Source: Actinomycetes bacterium
GTDB lineage: Bacteria; Actinomycetota; Actinomycetes; S36-B12; UBA5976
Direction of reading: 5' to 3'
Length of the DNA stretch: 57,495 nt
Assembly (NCBI GenBank): GCA_021814565.1
Contig: JAKAIC010000002.1
Coordinates: 1 to 57,495 of the forward strand
Shown: positions 1 through 8,210 of the stretch, one piece after another
Numbering within the stretch: the stretch's first letter is position 1
Layout: each line of letters begins with the position of its first letter
Notes under the pieces: generated by a model
Told to the model about the DNA's origin: nothing
Database searches by the model: none
The model's input: only the letters and a program-made list of their open reading frames with translations
Translations under genes and position numbers: made by a program

Positions 1-1586
1 TGCGGCGTGGCGCCCGCGCGCACCCGAGCATGGACCCGCTGCAGCAGCGCCCGCAGCGACTCGAAGGCCAGCGCGCCCGGCACCTCATCGGCGAGCTCGA
101 GTGCCGGCTGCGCGGCCGAAAGCGCCAGGGCGAGCGCCATGTCACTCGGCGTACGACGATCGCTGCGGAGCAGACGGGAAAGCGAGCGGACCTCACTGGC
201 GTCCAGCCCGCACATGGCCGAGACCACCAACTCGTGGGCATGTGCCGGCTCCAGCCGCAGTTCGGGCGCGGATACCGCATCCAGTGCACGCAACAGCACC
301 CGAACCGCCGGTTGCTCGGTGAGCCGGCCGCTGCGGACGTCTACCAGGCAGGGAATGCCCGCTCGCTGCAGCGCCCGTTCCACGGTACGCAGCGCGCCCG
401 CCGAGCGCGTCATGACGGCGAACTCCTCCCAGCCATCGCCGGTCTCGGAACGCAGTGCGCGAATGGCGGCCACGGTGTGCGCGGCCTCTGATGAGGCATC
501 GTCGTAGAGCTGCACCCGCACCTCGGTGTGGCGCGGCTGGGAGCGAAAGCGCCGGTGCACCTCGGCGGCTGCGACGGGCAGCACCGTTGGCACCGCCGCA
601 CCGAAGGTGGCAGACGCGAAATCCAGCAACGAGGCGGCGAAGCGATGACCGAGATCCAGGCTGAACACCTGCACCTCGCCCTGGCCAAGGGCCACGGCCA
701 TGGGCTGGAAATCCGTGCGGAAGCGGCGGATGTTCTCCACCTGGGCACCGCGGAAGGCGAACACCGACTGGTCAGGATCGGCCGCCGCCACCACGCTCTC
801 AACGTGGTTCGAAAGGGCGCCCAGCAGTGCCGCCTGCATGGCATCGGATTCCTCGTATTCGTCCACATAGACGAAACGCAGGCCCGCGAGCAGGGAGGCG
901 TTGGCGGGATCATGCAGTATTCGCAGGGCCCGGAACATGAGCTCCGCATAGTCGAGCGCCCGCTGCTGCTCCTGGCTTTCGAGGTAGGCGTCCAGCACGG
1001 GGCCGATGGCGGTCCAGGCGAGGTCGTCAGCCTTGCGGCCGAAGGCGGTGATCTCGTCGCCGGCCAGCCCCAGCGAGCGAGCAGCAGCGAAGGCTGCACG
1101 CGCCTCCTTGGCAAAGCCGCGGGTGGAGACCGCCTCGAGCAACTCGCTGGGCCAGGCGCCCTGCAGTGCCGGCTCCCGCAGGGTGCCTTCGATGACATCG
1201 CGCACCGCATGTTCCTGCTCGGCTCCAGACAGCAGGCGCCAGGGCTCATCGGGAGATGCAAGACGGGTAACCAGCGCCAGGGCGAAGGCGTGAAAGGTCG
1301 TGACGCGGACGGCGGCCCGTCCAGGGGCGCGGGTGGTGAGGTGTTCACGCAGGCGAGCGGCCGCATCACGCCCACGGGCCAGTACGAGCACGGAATCGGC
1401 GGCCGCACCTTCCGCCAGCCGGGCCAGGGCGGACTCCATGATGACCGTGGATTTCCCGGTGCCCGGTCCGCCGACGACCAGCGCGGGCCCAGAGGCCCAG
1501 GCCACGGCACGCCGTTGTACCGGGTCCAGGACGGGTGCCGGCGGGGTGGGCACGGGGGGCGCCAACTGCCAGGTGTGCCGGGTCAT
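1..1586 (-). CDS. UvrD/REP-superfamily DNA helicase, AdnA-like (3' end outside window)
   Basis: The N-terminal 528 residues of a superfamily 1A helicase are present; the rest lies beyond base 1. A Walker A motif GGPGTGKST sits at about residues 39-47, and the Walker B/motif II region reads VDEYEE near residue 240, where the family usually has DExQD. I read one continuous frame from the ATG to the window edge. The upstream neighbours (moeZ, then TetR-DUF3107-DEAD helicase) match the setting of mycobacterial adnA, which with adnB encodes an end-resecting helicase-nuclease dimer, so AdnA is the best specific guess; a plain UvrD paralog is possible because the diagnostic RecB-like nuclease domain is not in view. 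The ATG lies 6 nt from a TACCGT hexamer, so the mRNA is probably leaderless. Confidence 0.85.
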   Translation of the reverse strand, partial: MTRHTWQLAPPVPTPPAPVLDPVQRRAVAWASGPALVVGGPGTGKSTVIMESALARLAEGAAADSVLVLARGRDAAARLREHLTTRAPGRAAVRVTTFHAFALALVTRLASPDEPWRLLSGAEQEHAVRDVIEGTLREPALQGAWPSELLEAVSTRGFAKEARAAFAAARSLGLAGDEITAFGRKADDLAWTAIGPVLDAYLESQEQQRALDYAELMFRALRILHDPANASLLAGLRFVYVDEYEESDAMQAALLGALSNHVESVVAAADPDQSVFAFRGAQVENIRRFRTDFQPMAVALGQGEVQVFSLDLGHRFAASLLDFASATFGAAVPTVLPVAAAEVHRRFRSQPRHTEVRVQLYDDASSEAAHTVAAIRALRSETGDGWEEFAVMTRSAGALRTVERALQRAGIPCLVDVRSGRLTEQPAVRVLLRALDAVSAPELRLEPAHAHELVVSAMCGLDASEVRSLSRLLRSDRRTPSDMALALALSAAQPALELADEVPGALAFESLRALLQRVHARVRAGATP

Positions 1587-1592
1587 GTCCAG

Positions 1593-1615
1593 ACGGTACC
1601 GAGCGGGTCCGACAA
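1593..1615 (-). promoter_or_regulatory. RecA-NDp-type (PafBC-class) promoter of the AdnA-like gene
   Basis: On the minus strand the sequence is TTGTCGGAC, 8 nt, then TACCGT, against the mycobacterial DNA-damage promoter consensus TTGTCRGTG-N8-TAnnnT. The last two bases of the first block differ. The -10 hexamer ends 6 nt before the ATG. The match is by eye and the role is inferred from the motif and the repair-gene target. Confidence 0.6.
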
Positions 1616-1659
1616 GTCCCCGTTGGTCGGCAGGGGTGTCGACATGCAACGATCTGTCC

Positions 1660-4044
1660 GTGCAGGACACTGCGGCCACGCTCGTCATCGAGGACGGTGT
1701 CATCGCCAAGCGCGTGCGCCGACCCTCCGACCTGCTGCGCTTCGCCCTCATCCTGCTGGCCAGTGCCGGGCTCTTGCTCTTCGCCTCCTTCCTGAAGTCG
1801 ACGATCTCCGGACTGGACAGCGATCTCGCCAAGTCCGCCACCTATCTGCCCACCTGGCTGGCCCTGCCGCTGGGCGCACTCTCCGGTGTCGGACTGCTCG
1901 CGCTGCCCTTCGGCATATCGGTGAACCTCGCCCTGCGTCGCCGCGCCATCGTCATCCTCGATTGCGCCGTTGGCTTCCTGCTGGCGGCCACCGTGCTGAC
2001 CCTGCTGGGCTGGTACCTGCAGACGCGGGGTAGCGGCTCCATGTGGTTCGCGCTGGCAGGCACGCGTGATCGCGCGAGCGTCCCGCTACAGCCCTACATC
2101 GGTGGCGTGGTGGCCATCGCCACGGTGGCGCGCGTCCGCGAGCTGAGTCGTGGGGGCAGCCTCAGCATGCTCGTGATCGGCGCTTCGGCAGCGGCGGTGT
2201 TCCTGGCCGGCGGCGTCACCGTGGTGTCCATGACACTCACCTTGCTGCTGGGCTGGGCCAGTGGCCTGCTCCTGCGCTACCTCTTCGGCACCCCGACCAC
2301 GCGGCCGCGCGGCATCCGGGTGGCCGATGCGCTGGCCAAGGCCGGCTATCCGGTCACCATCCTGCGGGCCACGGCCTCCACGGCCAAGGGCCGCCGCTAC
2401 ACGGCACGGACCCAGGAGGGGCAGCGCCTGCACGTTGCGGTCTACGACCGTGATCTTGAGGGCTCGGGCGTGCTGCCGAGTTGGTGGCGCTCGCTGCGCA
2501 TGCGAGACCCCGACGCCCTGGGTGGACGCACCATGCGCCAGAACCTGGATCGCGCGGTCCTCATCTCGCAGGCCGGCACGCGTGCGGGTGCGCCCATGCC
2601 CAATCTGCTGTTCGCGCGCACCATCGACGCCGACTCCTGCATGGTCGGCTTCGACTATGTCGAGGGCACCCCGCTGTCGCGCGTGGTGGAGGCCGGCGAG
2701 ACCGTGAGCGACGCCGTCCTGGTGAGGGCCTGGCAGGCACTCGCCAGTTTGCACGACGCTGCCATCGCGCATCGCGGCCTCTCTCCCGACCATCTGGTGC
2801 GCGACCATGACGACGTCGTGTGGTTGCTGCACCCGACATCGGGCATCGTGGCCATGAGCGAGCTGCAGGAACGCATCGACCTTGCAGACATGCTCGTCAC
2901 GCTGGCCCTGGTCTCGTCGCCCGAACGCGCGGTGGCCACGGGCGTGCATGCCATCGGAGCCAAGCGCCTGGCGCTGGCCCTGCCCGCCTTGCAGCAATTC
3001 GCACTTGCGCGCGGCTCACTGCGCGCCTTGCGCAAGCACCGCGGCATGCTGCAGGCGATTCGCGATGAGGTGGTGCGCGTCACCCCCACCGGCGGGAACC
3101 TGGTGGAGCAGGTACAGATCGAGCGCCTCAGTCCCAAGCGTGTCCTCACAGTGATCGGCGGCATCGTGGCCGCCTATCTGCTGCTCGGGCAACTGGGACG
3201 AGTGGACCTCCTCGGTCTCTTCCGACAGGCCGATTACAGCTGGGTGCTGATCGGCGCGCTCGCCAGCGTCGCAACCTTCATCGGTGCGGCCATGGCACTG
3301 GAGGGCTTCGTCGCGGAGCAGCTGGTGCTCGTGCGCACACTGCTCGCGCAGTTGGCAGCCGCCTTCGCCACCCTGGTCTCGCCGCCGACGCTCGGTTCCG
3401 TCGCCGTGAACGTGCGCTACCTGCAGAAGCAGAAGGTGCCCGCGGCGGCCGCGGGGGCCAGCGTCGCCGTCTCCCAGGTGCTGGCGTTCTTCATCCACAT
3501 CGCGCTGCTCTTCACCATGGGTGTCATCGCGGGAACCTCGCGTGCCTTCGCCTTCGACCCGCCGCGGCCGGCCATCGTGGCCTTCGGCGTGGCCGCGGTG
3601 GTGCTGGGCCTGCTCATGCTGTGGGCACCGGTGCGACGGTGGGTACTGGTGCGCATGAAGCCCACACTGGAACCGGTGCTGCCGCGCCTGGCCCTGCTGG
3701 CCAAGTCGCCGATGAAGTTGGCACTGGGCGTCGCCGGCATGCTGGTGCTGAATCTTGCCTTCTGCCTGTCGCTGTTCGCTTCCGTGCATGCCTTCGGCGG
3801 GGGCGGCGCCTTTGCGGCCATTTCCATCGTCTACCTCGCCGGTTCCACGCTGGGGCAGGCCGCGCCCACGCCGGGTGGCGTAGGCGCGGTCGAGACGGTG
3901 CTGACCGCCGGTCTGGTGGCCGCTGGCATCGACTCCACCATCGCGGTGTCGTCAGTGCTGCTGTTCCGCCTGCTCACCTTCTGGCTGCCCACCGTCCCCG
4001 GCTATGTCGCCTTCCACTGGCTGCAAAGGCGAGGGCAGCTGTGA
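1660..4044 (+). CDS. Lysylphosphatidylglycerol-synthase-type (YbhN/UPF0104) membrane protein with central pseudokinase-like domain
   Basis: The protein is about 794 residues in three parts. Residues 25-210 hold several hydrophobic segments. Residues about 220-470 resemble a phosphotransferase/kinase fold, including a phrase HRGLSPDHLV at 371-380 in the place of a kinase HRDLxPxN catalytic loop; the catalytic Asp is Gly and no DFG motif is evident. Residues about 495-790 form the polytopic lysyl-PG-synthase transmembrane (flippase-like) region, with the family-typical APTPGGVGAVE near its end. No aminoacyl-transferase domain is seen, so lysyl-lipid synthesis is not implied. The start is a GTG; an in-frame GTG at 1636 is an alternative. 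It shares a 4-bp stop/start overlap with moeZ, so the two are probably co-translated. The function is unknown; a lipid-flipping or envelope role is inferred. Confidence 0.85.
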   Translation: MQDTAATLVIEDGVIAKRVRRPSDLLRFALILLASAGLLLFASFLKSTISGLDSDLAKSATYLPTWLALPLGALSGVGLLALPFGISVNLALRRRAIVILDCAVGFLLAATVLTLLGWYLQTRGSGSMWFALAGTRDRASVPLQPYIGGVVAIATVARVRELSRGGSLSMLVIGASAAAVFLAGGVTVVSMTLTLLLGWASGLLLRYLFGTPTTRPRGIRVADALAKAGYPVTILRATASTAKGRRYTARTQEGQRLHVAVYDRDLEGSGVLPSWWRSLRMRDPDALGGRTMRQNLDRAVLISQAGTRAGAPMPNLLFARTIDADSCMVGFDYVEGTPLSRVVEAGETVSDAVLVRAWQALASLHDAAIAHRGLSPDHLVRDHDDVVWLLHPTSGIVAMSELQERIDLADMLVTLALVSSPERAVATGVHAIGAKRLALALPALQQFALARGSLRALRKHRGMLQAIRDEVVRVTPTGGNLVEQVQIERLSPKRVLTVIGGIVAAYLLLGQLGRVDLLGLFRQADYSWVLIGALASVATFIGAAMALEGFVAEQLVLVRTLLAQLAAAFATLVSPPTLGSVAVNVRYLQKQKVPAAAAGASVAVSQVLAFFIHIALLFTMGVIAGTSRAFAFDPPRPAIVAFGVAAVVLGLLMLWAPVRRWVLVRMKPTLEPVLPRLALLAKSPMKLALGVAGMLVLNLAFCLSLFASVHAFGGGGAFAAISIVYLAGSTLGQAAPTPGGVGAVETVLTAGLVAAGIDSTIAVSSVLLFRLLTFWLPTVPGYVAFHWLQRRGQL

Positions 4045-5225
4045 AGCCACTGGTTGGCGTGGGCGAGACGCTCTCCCGCGAGGAGGTGGAGCGCTACAGC
4101 CGTCACCTCATCATCCCCGCGTTGGGGGTGGAGGGGCAGCGTCGACTCAAGGCGGCACGAGTCCTGTGCATCGGGGCTGGTGGCTTGGGGTCACCAGTCC
4201 TCATGTATCTGGCTGCGGCCGGTATCGGCACTATCGGCGTGGTTGAGTTCGACACGGTTGACGCATCCAATCTGCAACGTCAGATCATCCACGGCACTGC
4301 GGATGTGGGGCGTTCCAAGGCGCAGAGCGCACGGGACTCGCTGCTGGAAATCAATCCCCTCTCCAACGTGGTGCTGCATGAGACGCGGCTCGACAACAGC
4401 AATGCGCTCGAGCTCTTCGCGCAGTACGACCTGATCGTGGACGGCACCGACAACTTCGCCACGCGCTACCTGGTGAATGACGCCTGCGTACTGCTGGGCA
4501 AGCCCTGTGTGTGGGGATCCATCTACCGCTTTGAGGGTCAGGCCAGCGTGTTCTGGGCGGGCCACGGCCCCTGCTACCGCTGCCTCTACCCGGAGGCACC
4601 ACCGCCGGGCCTGGTGCCCAGTTGCGCCGAGGGCGGTGTGCTGGGGGTGCTGTGCGCGTCGATCGGATCCATCCAGGCCACCGAGGCCATCAAGCTGATC
4701 ACCGGAATCGGCGAGCCTCTGCTGGGTCGACTCATGCTGTACGACGCGCTGCAGATGCAGTACCGGACACTGGGCGTCAGCCCGGATCCCAGCTGCGCCA
4801 TTTGTGGCGAGCAGCCGTCCATCACCGGCCTCATCGACTATGAGGCCTTCTGCGGCGTGATCTCCCGCGACGCGGCCGACGCCGCCGCCGCCTCGACGAT
4901 CACCGCCGGTGACCTGTCAATCATGCTGACGCAGCGCGCACGTGGGGAGCGCAATTTCCTGCTCATCGACGTGCGCGAGCCCAACGAGCACGAGATCGTG
5001 CGCATCGAGGGCGCGGTGAACATCCCCCAGGGCCGCTTCCTCGACGGCTCCGTGCTGTCCGAGCTTCCAACGGACATGCCCATCGTGCTCCACTGCAAGC
5101 TGGGCATGCGTTCCGCGGAGTGCCTCGCCGTCCTGAAGGGCGCCGGTTTCGCCGATGCCACCCACCTCGGCGGTGGCATCCTGGCCTGGATCGATCGAGT
5201 GGAGCCTCATCTCCCCCGCTACTGA
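4041..5225 (+). CDS. moeZ: Adenylyltransferase/sulfurtransferase MoeZ (ThiF plus rhodanese)
   Basis: This 394-residue enzyme activates ubiquitin-like sulfur carriers: the ThiF domain adenylates their C-terminus and the rhodanese domain supplies sulfur. Visible features are the nucleotide loop GAGGLG (45-50), a zinc pair CYRC (178-181) with CAIC (252-255), a conserved Cys195 in the loop PSCAEGGVLG, and a C-terminal rhodanese with active Cys352 in HCKLGMRSAE. Length and order match mycobacterial MoeZ (about 392 residues), which serves CysO, MoaD2 and ThiS-type partners; none of those carriers is encoded in the window. The GTG start overlaps the stop of the preceding membrane-protein gene. Confidence 0.95.
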   Translation: MKPLVGVGETLSREEVERYSRHLIIPALGVEGQRRLKAARVLCIGAGGLGSPVLMYLAAAGIGTIGVVEFDTVDASNLQRQIIHGTADVGRSKAQSARDSLLEINPLSNVVLHETRLDNSNALELFAQYDLIVDGTDNFATRYLVNDACVLLGKPCVWGSIYRFEGQASVFWAGHGPCYRCLYPEAPPPGLVPSCAEGGVLGVLCASIGSIQATEAIKLITGIGEPLLGRLMLYDALQMQYRTLGVSPDPSCAICGEQPSITGLIDYEAFCGVISRDAADAAAASTITAGDLSIMLTQRARGERNFLLIDVREPNEHEIVRIEGAVNIPQGRFLDGSVLSELPTDMPIVLHCKLGMRSAECLAVLKGAGFADATHLGGGILAWIDRVEPHLPRY

Positions 5226-5310
5226 GCGCCTCGCAGTCCGGGCCGAACCCCTTGGCGCGCAACGGGTTCTTGCGCCGCATGGCGGCGAGGTCCTGTGCCA
5301 GACTCGGCGC

Positions 5311-6006
5311 ATGTCGCGACCAGTGATCGGTGTGAGCACCTACAACGAGCCCGCTTCATGGGGTGCATGGAACCGCGTCCCGGCAGCACAACTGCAGTGG
5401 GCATACGTGGCCAAGCTGCAGGCCGCGGGCGCCCGCGTCGTCCTGCTCCCCCCGGACGCGGGAGACGTCGATGTGCTTGACCTGCTCGACGGCCTGGTGC
5501 TCACCGGAGGCGCGGACGTCGACTCCCGGCTCTACGGTGCCGAGGCCGACCCCACGGCCGATCTGCCCCGCGAACTGCGTGACGCCAGCGAGCTTGCGCT
5601 CTATCGCGGAGCGCTCGCGCGTGACCTGCCGGTGCTGGGCATTTGTCGCGGCCTGCAGATCATGGCCGTCGCAGAAGGCGGCACACTGCACCAGCACCTG
5701 TTCGACCTCGTCGGCGACTGGCGCCACCGCGAGCTGGCTGGCACCTTCGTCACCCATGGCGCGCGCTTCCTCGAGGGCTCGCACATCGCCACGGTGTTCG
5801 GCACCACCGCCATGGAGGTGAACTCATCGCACCATCAGGCGGTTGCCGATCCCGGTGGCCTCAGTGTCACCGGCTGGGCCGATGACGACACCATCGAGGT
5901 GTGCGAGCTTCCCGGTCGCCGTTTCGTACTCGGTGTGCAGTGGCATCCCGAGGTACTCGACGACCCGCGCCTCTTCGAGGCCCTGGTGGACGCCGCCAGG
6001 CACTGA
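5311..6006 (+). CDS. Gamma-glutamyl hydrolase, class I glutamine amidotransferase (PuuD-like, peptidase C26)
   Basis: This 231-residue glutaminase-fold hydrolase has nucleophile Cys112 in GICRGLQ and the catalytic pair His212/Glu214 in QWHPE. PuuD-type enzymes release glutamate from gamma-glutamyl intermediates such as gamma-glutamyl-GABA. It converges on a dehydrogenase, aldehyde dehydrogenase and glutamine-synthetase-like ligase, so it probably performs the last step of that pathway, freeing the oxidised product and regenerating glutamate. It is on the opposite strand to those genes and separated from them by a strong hairpin, so it is transcribed separately. ATG 5311 is chosen because family homology begins there (PVIGVSTY); no clear ribosome-binding site precedes it. 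Confidence 0.88.
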   Translation: MSRPVIGVSTYNEPASWGAWNRVPAAQLQWAYVAKLQAAGARVVLLPPDAGDVDVLDLLDGLVLTGGADVDSRLYGAEADPTADLPRELRDASELALYRGALARDLPVLGICRGLQIMAVAEGGTLHQHLFDLVGDWRHRELAGTFVTHGARFLEGSHIATVFGTTAMEVNSSHHQAVADPGGLSVTGWADDDTIEVCELPGRRFVLGVQWHPEVLDDPRLFEALVDAARH

Positions 6007-6019
6007 CCCCGGGCATGAC

Positions 6020-6050
6020 GGGGGCCCACGCGCGCTGCGCGTGGGCCCCC
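6020..6050. terminator. Bidirectional hairpin between convergent genes
   Basis: Perfect 14-bp arms (6020-6033 and 6037-6050) with a 3-nt GCT loop lie between the convergent stop codons of the gamma-glutamyl hydrolase and the short-chain dehydrogenase. There is only a two-T tail, which is common in GC-rich actinobacteria. Confidence 0.8.
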
Positions 6051-6057
6051 TTGCCGT

Positions 6058-6825
6058 CTAGGACAGCGGTGTCACATAGGCGCCCGTGATGCCGCCGTCG
6101 ACCAGGAAGTTCATGGCCGTGATGAACGACGAGTCATCGGACGCGAGGAAGGCCACTGCCGCCGCGATCTCGCTGGCCTCACCGAAGCGTCCCATCGGGA
6201 TATGCACCAGGCGACGAGCTGCACGTTCGGGATCCTTGGCGAAGAGCTCCACCAGCAGCGGCGTGTTCACGGGGCCAGGCGAGAGCGCATTCACGCGAAT
6301 GCCCTCCCGGGCGAACTGCACGCCCAGCTCGCGGCTCATGGCTAGCACGCCGCCCTTGGATGCCGTGTATGAGATTTGCGAGGTGGCCGCACCCAGCGTC
6401 GCGACGAACGACGCGGTGTTGATGATGCTGCCCTTGCCTGCCTTCTGCATGTACGGGATGACCTCCTTGCAGCAGAGGTAGACCGAGGTGAGGTTCACCT
6501 CCTGCACACGACGCCAGGCGTCGATGCCCGTGGTGAGGATGGAATCGTCATCGGGCGGCGAGATGCCGGCATTGTTGAACGCGATGTCGATGCGCCCGTA
6601 GGTGTCGAACGCGGTCTTGTACATGCGAGCGACATCGTCGGCATTCGTGACGTCGGCGTACACGAAGATGCCGCCGACCGATGCCGCCACTGCCTCACCT
6701 GCCTCGGGGTTCATGTCGACCACCACCACATGCGCGCCCTCCTCGGCGAAGCGCGCGGCCGTCGCCTTGCCGAGTCCACTCGCAGCGCCGGTGATGACGG
6801 CGACACGACCTTCGAGTCGTTTCAT
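6058..6825 (-). CDS. NAD-dependent short-chain dehydrogenase/reductase
   Basis: This is a 255-residue classical SDR. The cofactor loop TGAASGLG is at 12-19, an acidic Asp ends beta-2 (VVVDMN, favouring NAD over NADP), NNAG is at 84-87, and the catalytic set is Ser139, Tyr153, Lys157 in YTASK. It starts 12 bp after the aldehyde dehydrogenase gene with a good ribosome-binding site (AGGAG), so both belong to one transcript with the glutamine-synthetase-like gene upstream. In this setting it is a reasonable candidate for oxidising the alcohol group of a gamma-glutamyl amino alcohol to the aldehyde used by the next enzyme. That substrate is inferred only from context. Confidence 0.9.
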   Translation of the reverse strand: MKRLEGRVAVITGAASGLGKATAARFAEEGAHVVVVDMNPEAGEAVAASVGGIFVYADVTNADDVARMYKTAFDTYGRIDIAFNNAGISPPDDDSILTTGIDAWRRVQEVNLTSVYLCCKEVIPYMQKAGKGSIINTASFVATLGAATSQISYTASKGGVLAMSRELGVQFAREGIRVNALSPGPVNTPLLVELFAKDPERAARRLVHIPMGRFGEASEIAAAVAFLASDDSSFITAMNFLVDGGITGAYVTPLS

Positions 6826-6837
6826 TGGAGCTCCTGT

Positions 6838-8199
6838 TCAGTGCTGGGTATCGAAGAAGACGTTCTTGGTCTCGGTGAATGCGTCGAGCGCATCCGGTCC
6901 GAGTTCCCGGCCGAGGCCGGACTGCTTGTAGCCACCGAACGGCGTCCAGTAGCGAACCGATGAATGGGAGTTCACCGAGAGGTTGCCGGCCTCCACGGCC
7001 CGGGCCACGCGCACGGCGCGGCCCAGATCGTTGGTCCAGATCGAACCGGACAAACCGTAGATGGAGTCATTGGCGATACGGATGGCGTCCGCCTCGTCGT
7101 CGAATCGCATCACCGACACCACGGGCCCGAAGATCTCCTCGGTGAAACAGCGGTCGGTGCCGTCGGACTCGAGCACGTGAGGCGCCATCCAGAAGCCGGG
7201 GCCAGCGGGCTTGCTGCCGCGGAAGGCGACGTTCGCACCCTCGAGATACTCGGCAACATGGTCGAAGTGCGCCTTGGTGACGAGCGGTCCCATTTCGGAG
7301 GTGTCGAGCGACGGGTCCTCCACCCGCACGCCCTTCACCGCCACCTCGAAGCGCTCCATGAAGCGGTCGTACACCGAGGCCTGGATGAGGATGCGCGAGC
7401 GTGCGCAGCAGTCCTGCCCCGCGTTGTCGAACACGCCGTAGGGGGCTGTGGCCGCCGCGCGATCGAGGTCGGAGTCGGCGAAGATGATGTTGGCTGACTT
7501 GCCCCCGAGCTCGAGCGTCACCGGCTTCACCTGGTCGGCAGCGCCTCGCATGATCGCCTTGCCAACTTCCGTCGAGCCGGTGAACACGAGCTTGCGCACC
7601 AGCGGATGGGTGACGAAGCGATCGCCCACCACCGAACCGCTGCCGGTGATGACATTGAACACGCCCTCAGGGATGCCGGCCTCCAGCGCGAGCTCGGCGA
7701 GCCGTAGCGCCGTGAGGGGTGTGATCTCCGCCGGCTTCAGCACGACGGTGTTGCCGGCGGCGAGCGCCGGACCGAAGCCCCAGCCCGCGATCGGCATCGG
7801 AAAATTCCAGGGCACGATGATGCCGATGACACCGAGCGGTTCCTTGAAGGTGACGTCGAGGCCGTTGGGGGCCGGAATCTGGCGCCCGAACAACCGCTCA
7901 GGCGCTGCCGAGTAGTAGTTCAGAACGTCGCGGACATTGCCCGCCTCCCAGCGTGCATTGCCTATCGTGTGCCCCGCGTTGAGCACCTCGAGCTGCGCCA
8001 ATTCCTCGTTGTGCGCATCGACCACTGCGGCGAAGCGGCGCAGTAGGCGCGCACGATCGCCGGGCGCGACCATGCGCCACGACTCGAACGCACGCGACGC
8101 CCTGGCGATGACCAGGTCGACTTCCTCGAGGCTGTGCCGGGGAACCTCGCGGACGGCTGTTGCATTGGTCGGATTTATGACGGTGAACGTCGATCCCAT
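6838..8199 (-). CDS. NAD(P)-dependent aldehyde dehydrogenase (PuuC-like role)
   Basis: This is a 453-residue aldehyde dehydrogenase with PWNFP at about 130-134, general base Glu230 in LELGGK, and catalytic Cys264 in GQDCCARSR. The start chosen is ATG 8199, 11 bp past the stop of the ligase gene and preceded by a purine-rich site; a longer in-frame extension would run into that gene. As second gene of a ligase-ALDH-SDR operon it likely oxidises a gamma-glutamyl aldehyde to the acid, the counterpart of PuuC in the putrescine pathway. It could also act on free aldehydes; sequence alone does not settle this. Confidence 0.93.
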   Translation of the reverse strand: MGSTFTVINPTNATAVREVPRHSLEEVDLVIARASRAFESWRMVAPGDRARLLRRFAAVVDAHNEELAQLEVLNAGHTIGNARWEAGNVRDVLNYYSAAPERLFGRQIPAPNGLDVTFKEPLGVIGIIVPWNFPMPIAGWGFGPALAAGNTVVLKPAEITPLTALRLAELALEAGIPEGVFNVITGSGSVVGDRFVTHPLVRKLVFTGSTEVGKAIMRGAADQVKPVTLELGGKSANIIFADSDLDRAAATAPYGVFDNAGQDCCARSRILIQASVYDRFMERFEVAVKGVRVEDPSLDTSEMGPLVTKAHFDHVAEYLEGANVAFRGSKPAGPGFWMAPHVLESDGTDRCFTEEIFGPVVSVMRFDDEADAIRIANDSIYGLSGSIWTNDLGRAVRVARAVEAGNLSVNSHSSVRYWTPFGGYKQSGLGRELGPDALDAFTETKNVFFDTQH

Positions 8200-8210
8200 T
8201 TCCTGTGCCC

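Noticed and set aside
528-2033. Plus-strand open frame over the start of the window
   Set aside because: The opposite strand carries helicase motifs (GGPGTGKST, VDEYEE) in one frame running to the edge; the plus frame has no recognisable features and crosses two real genes.
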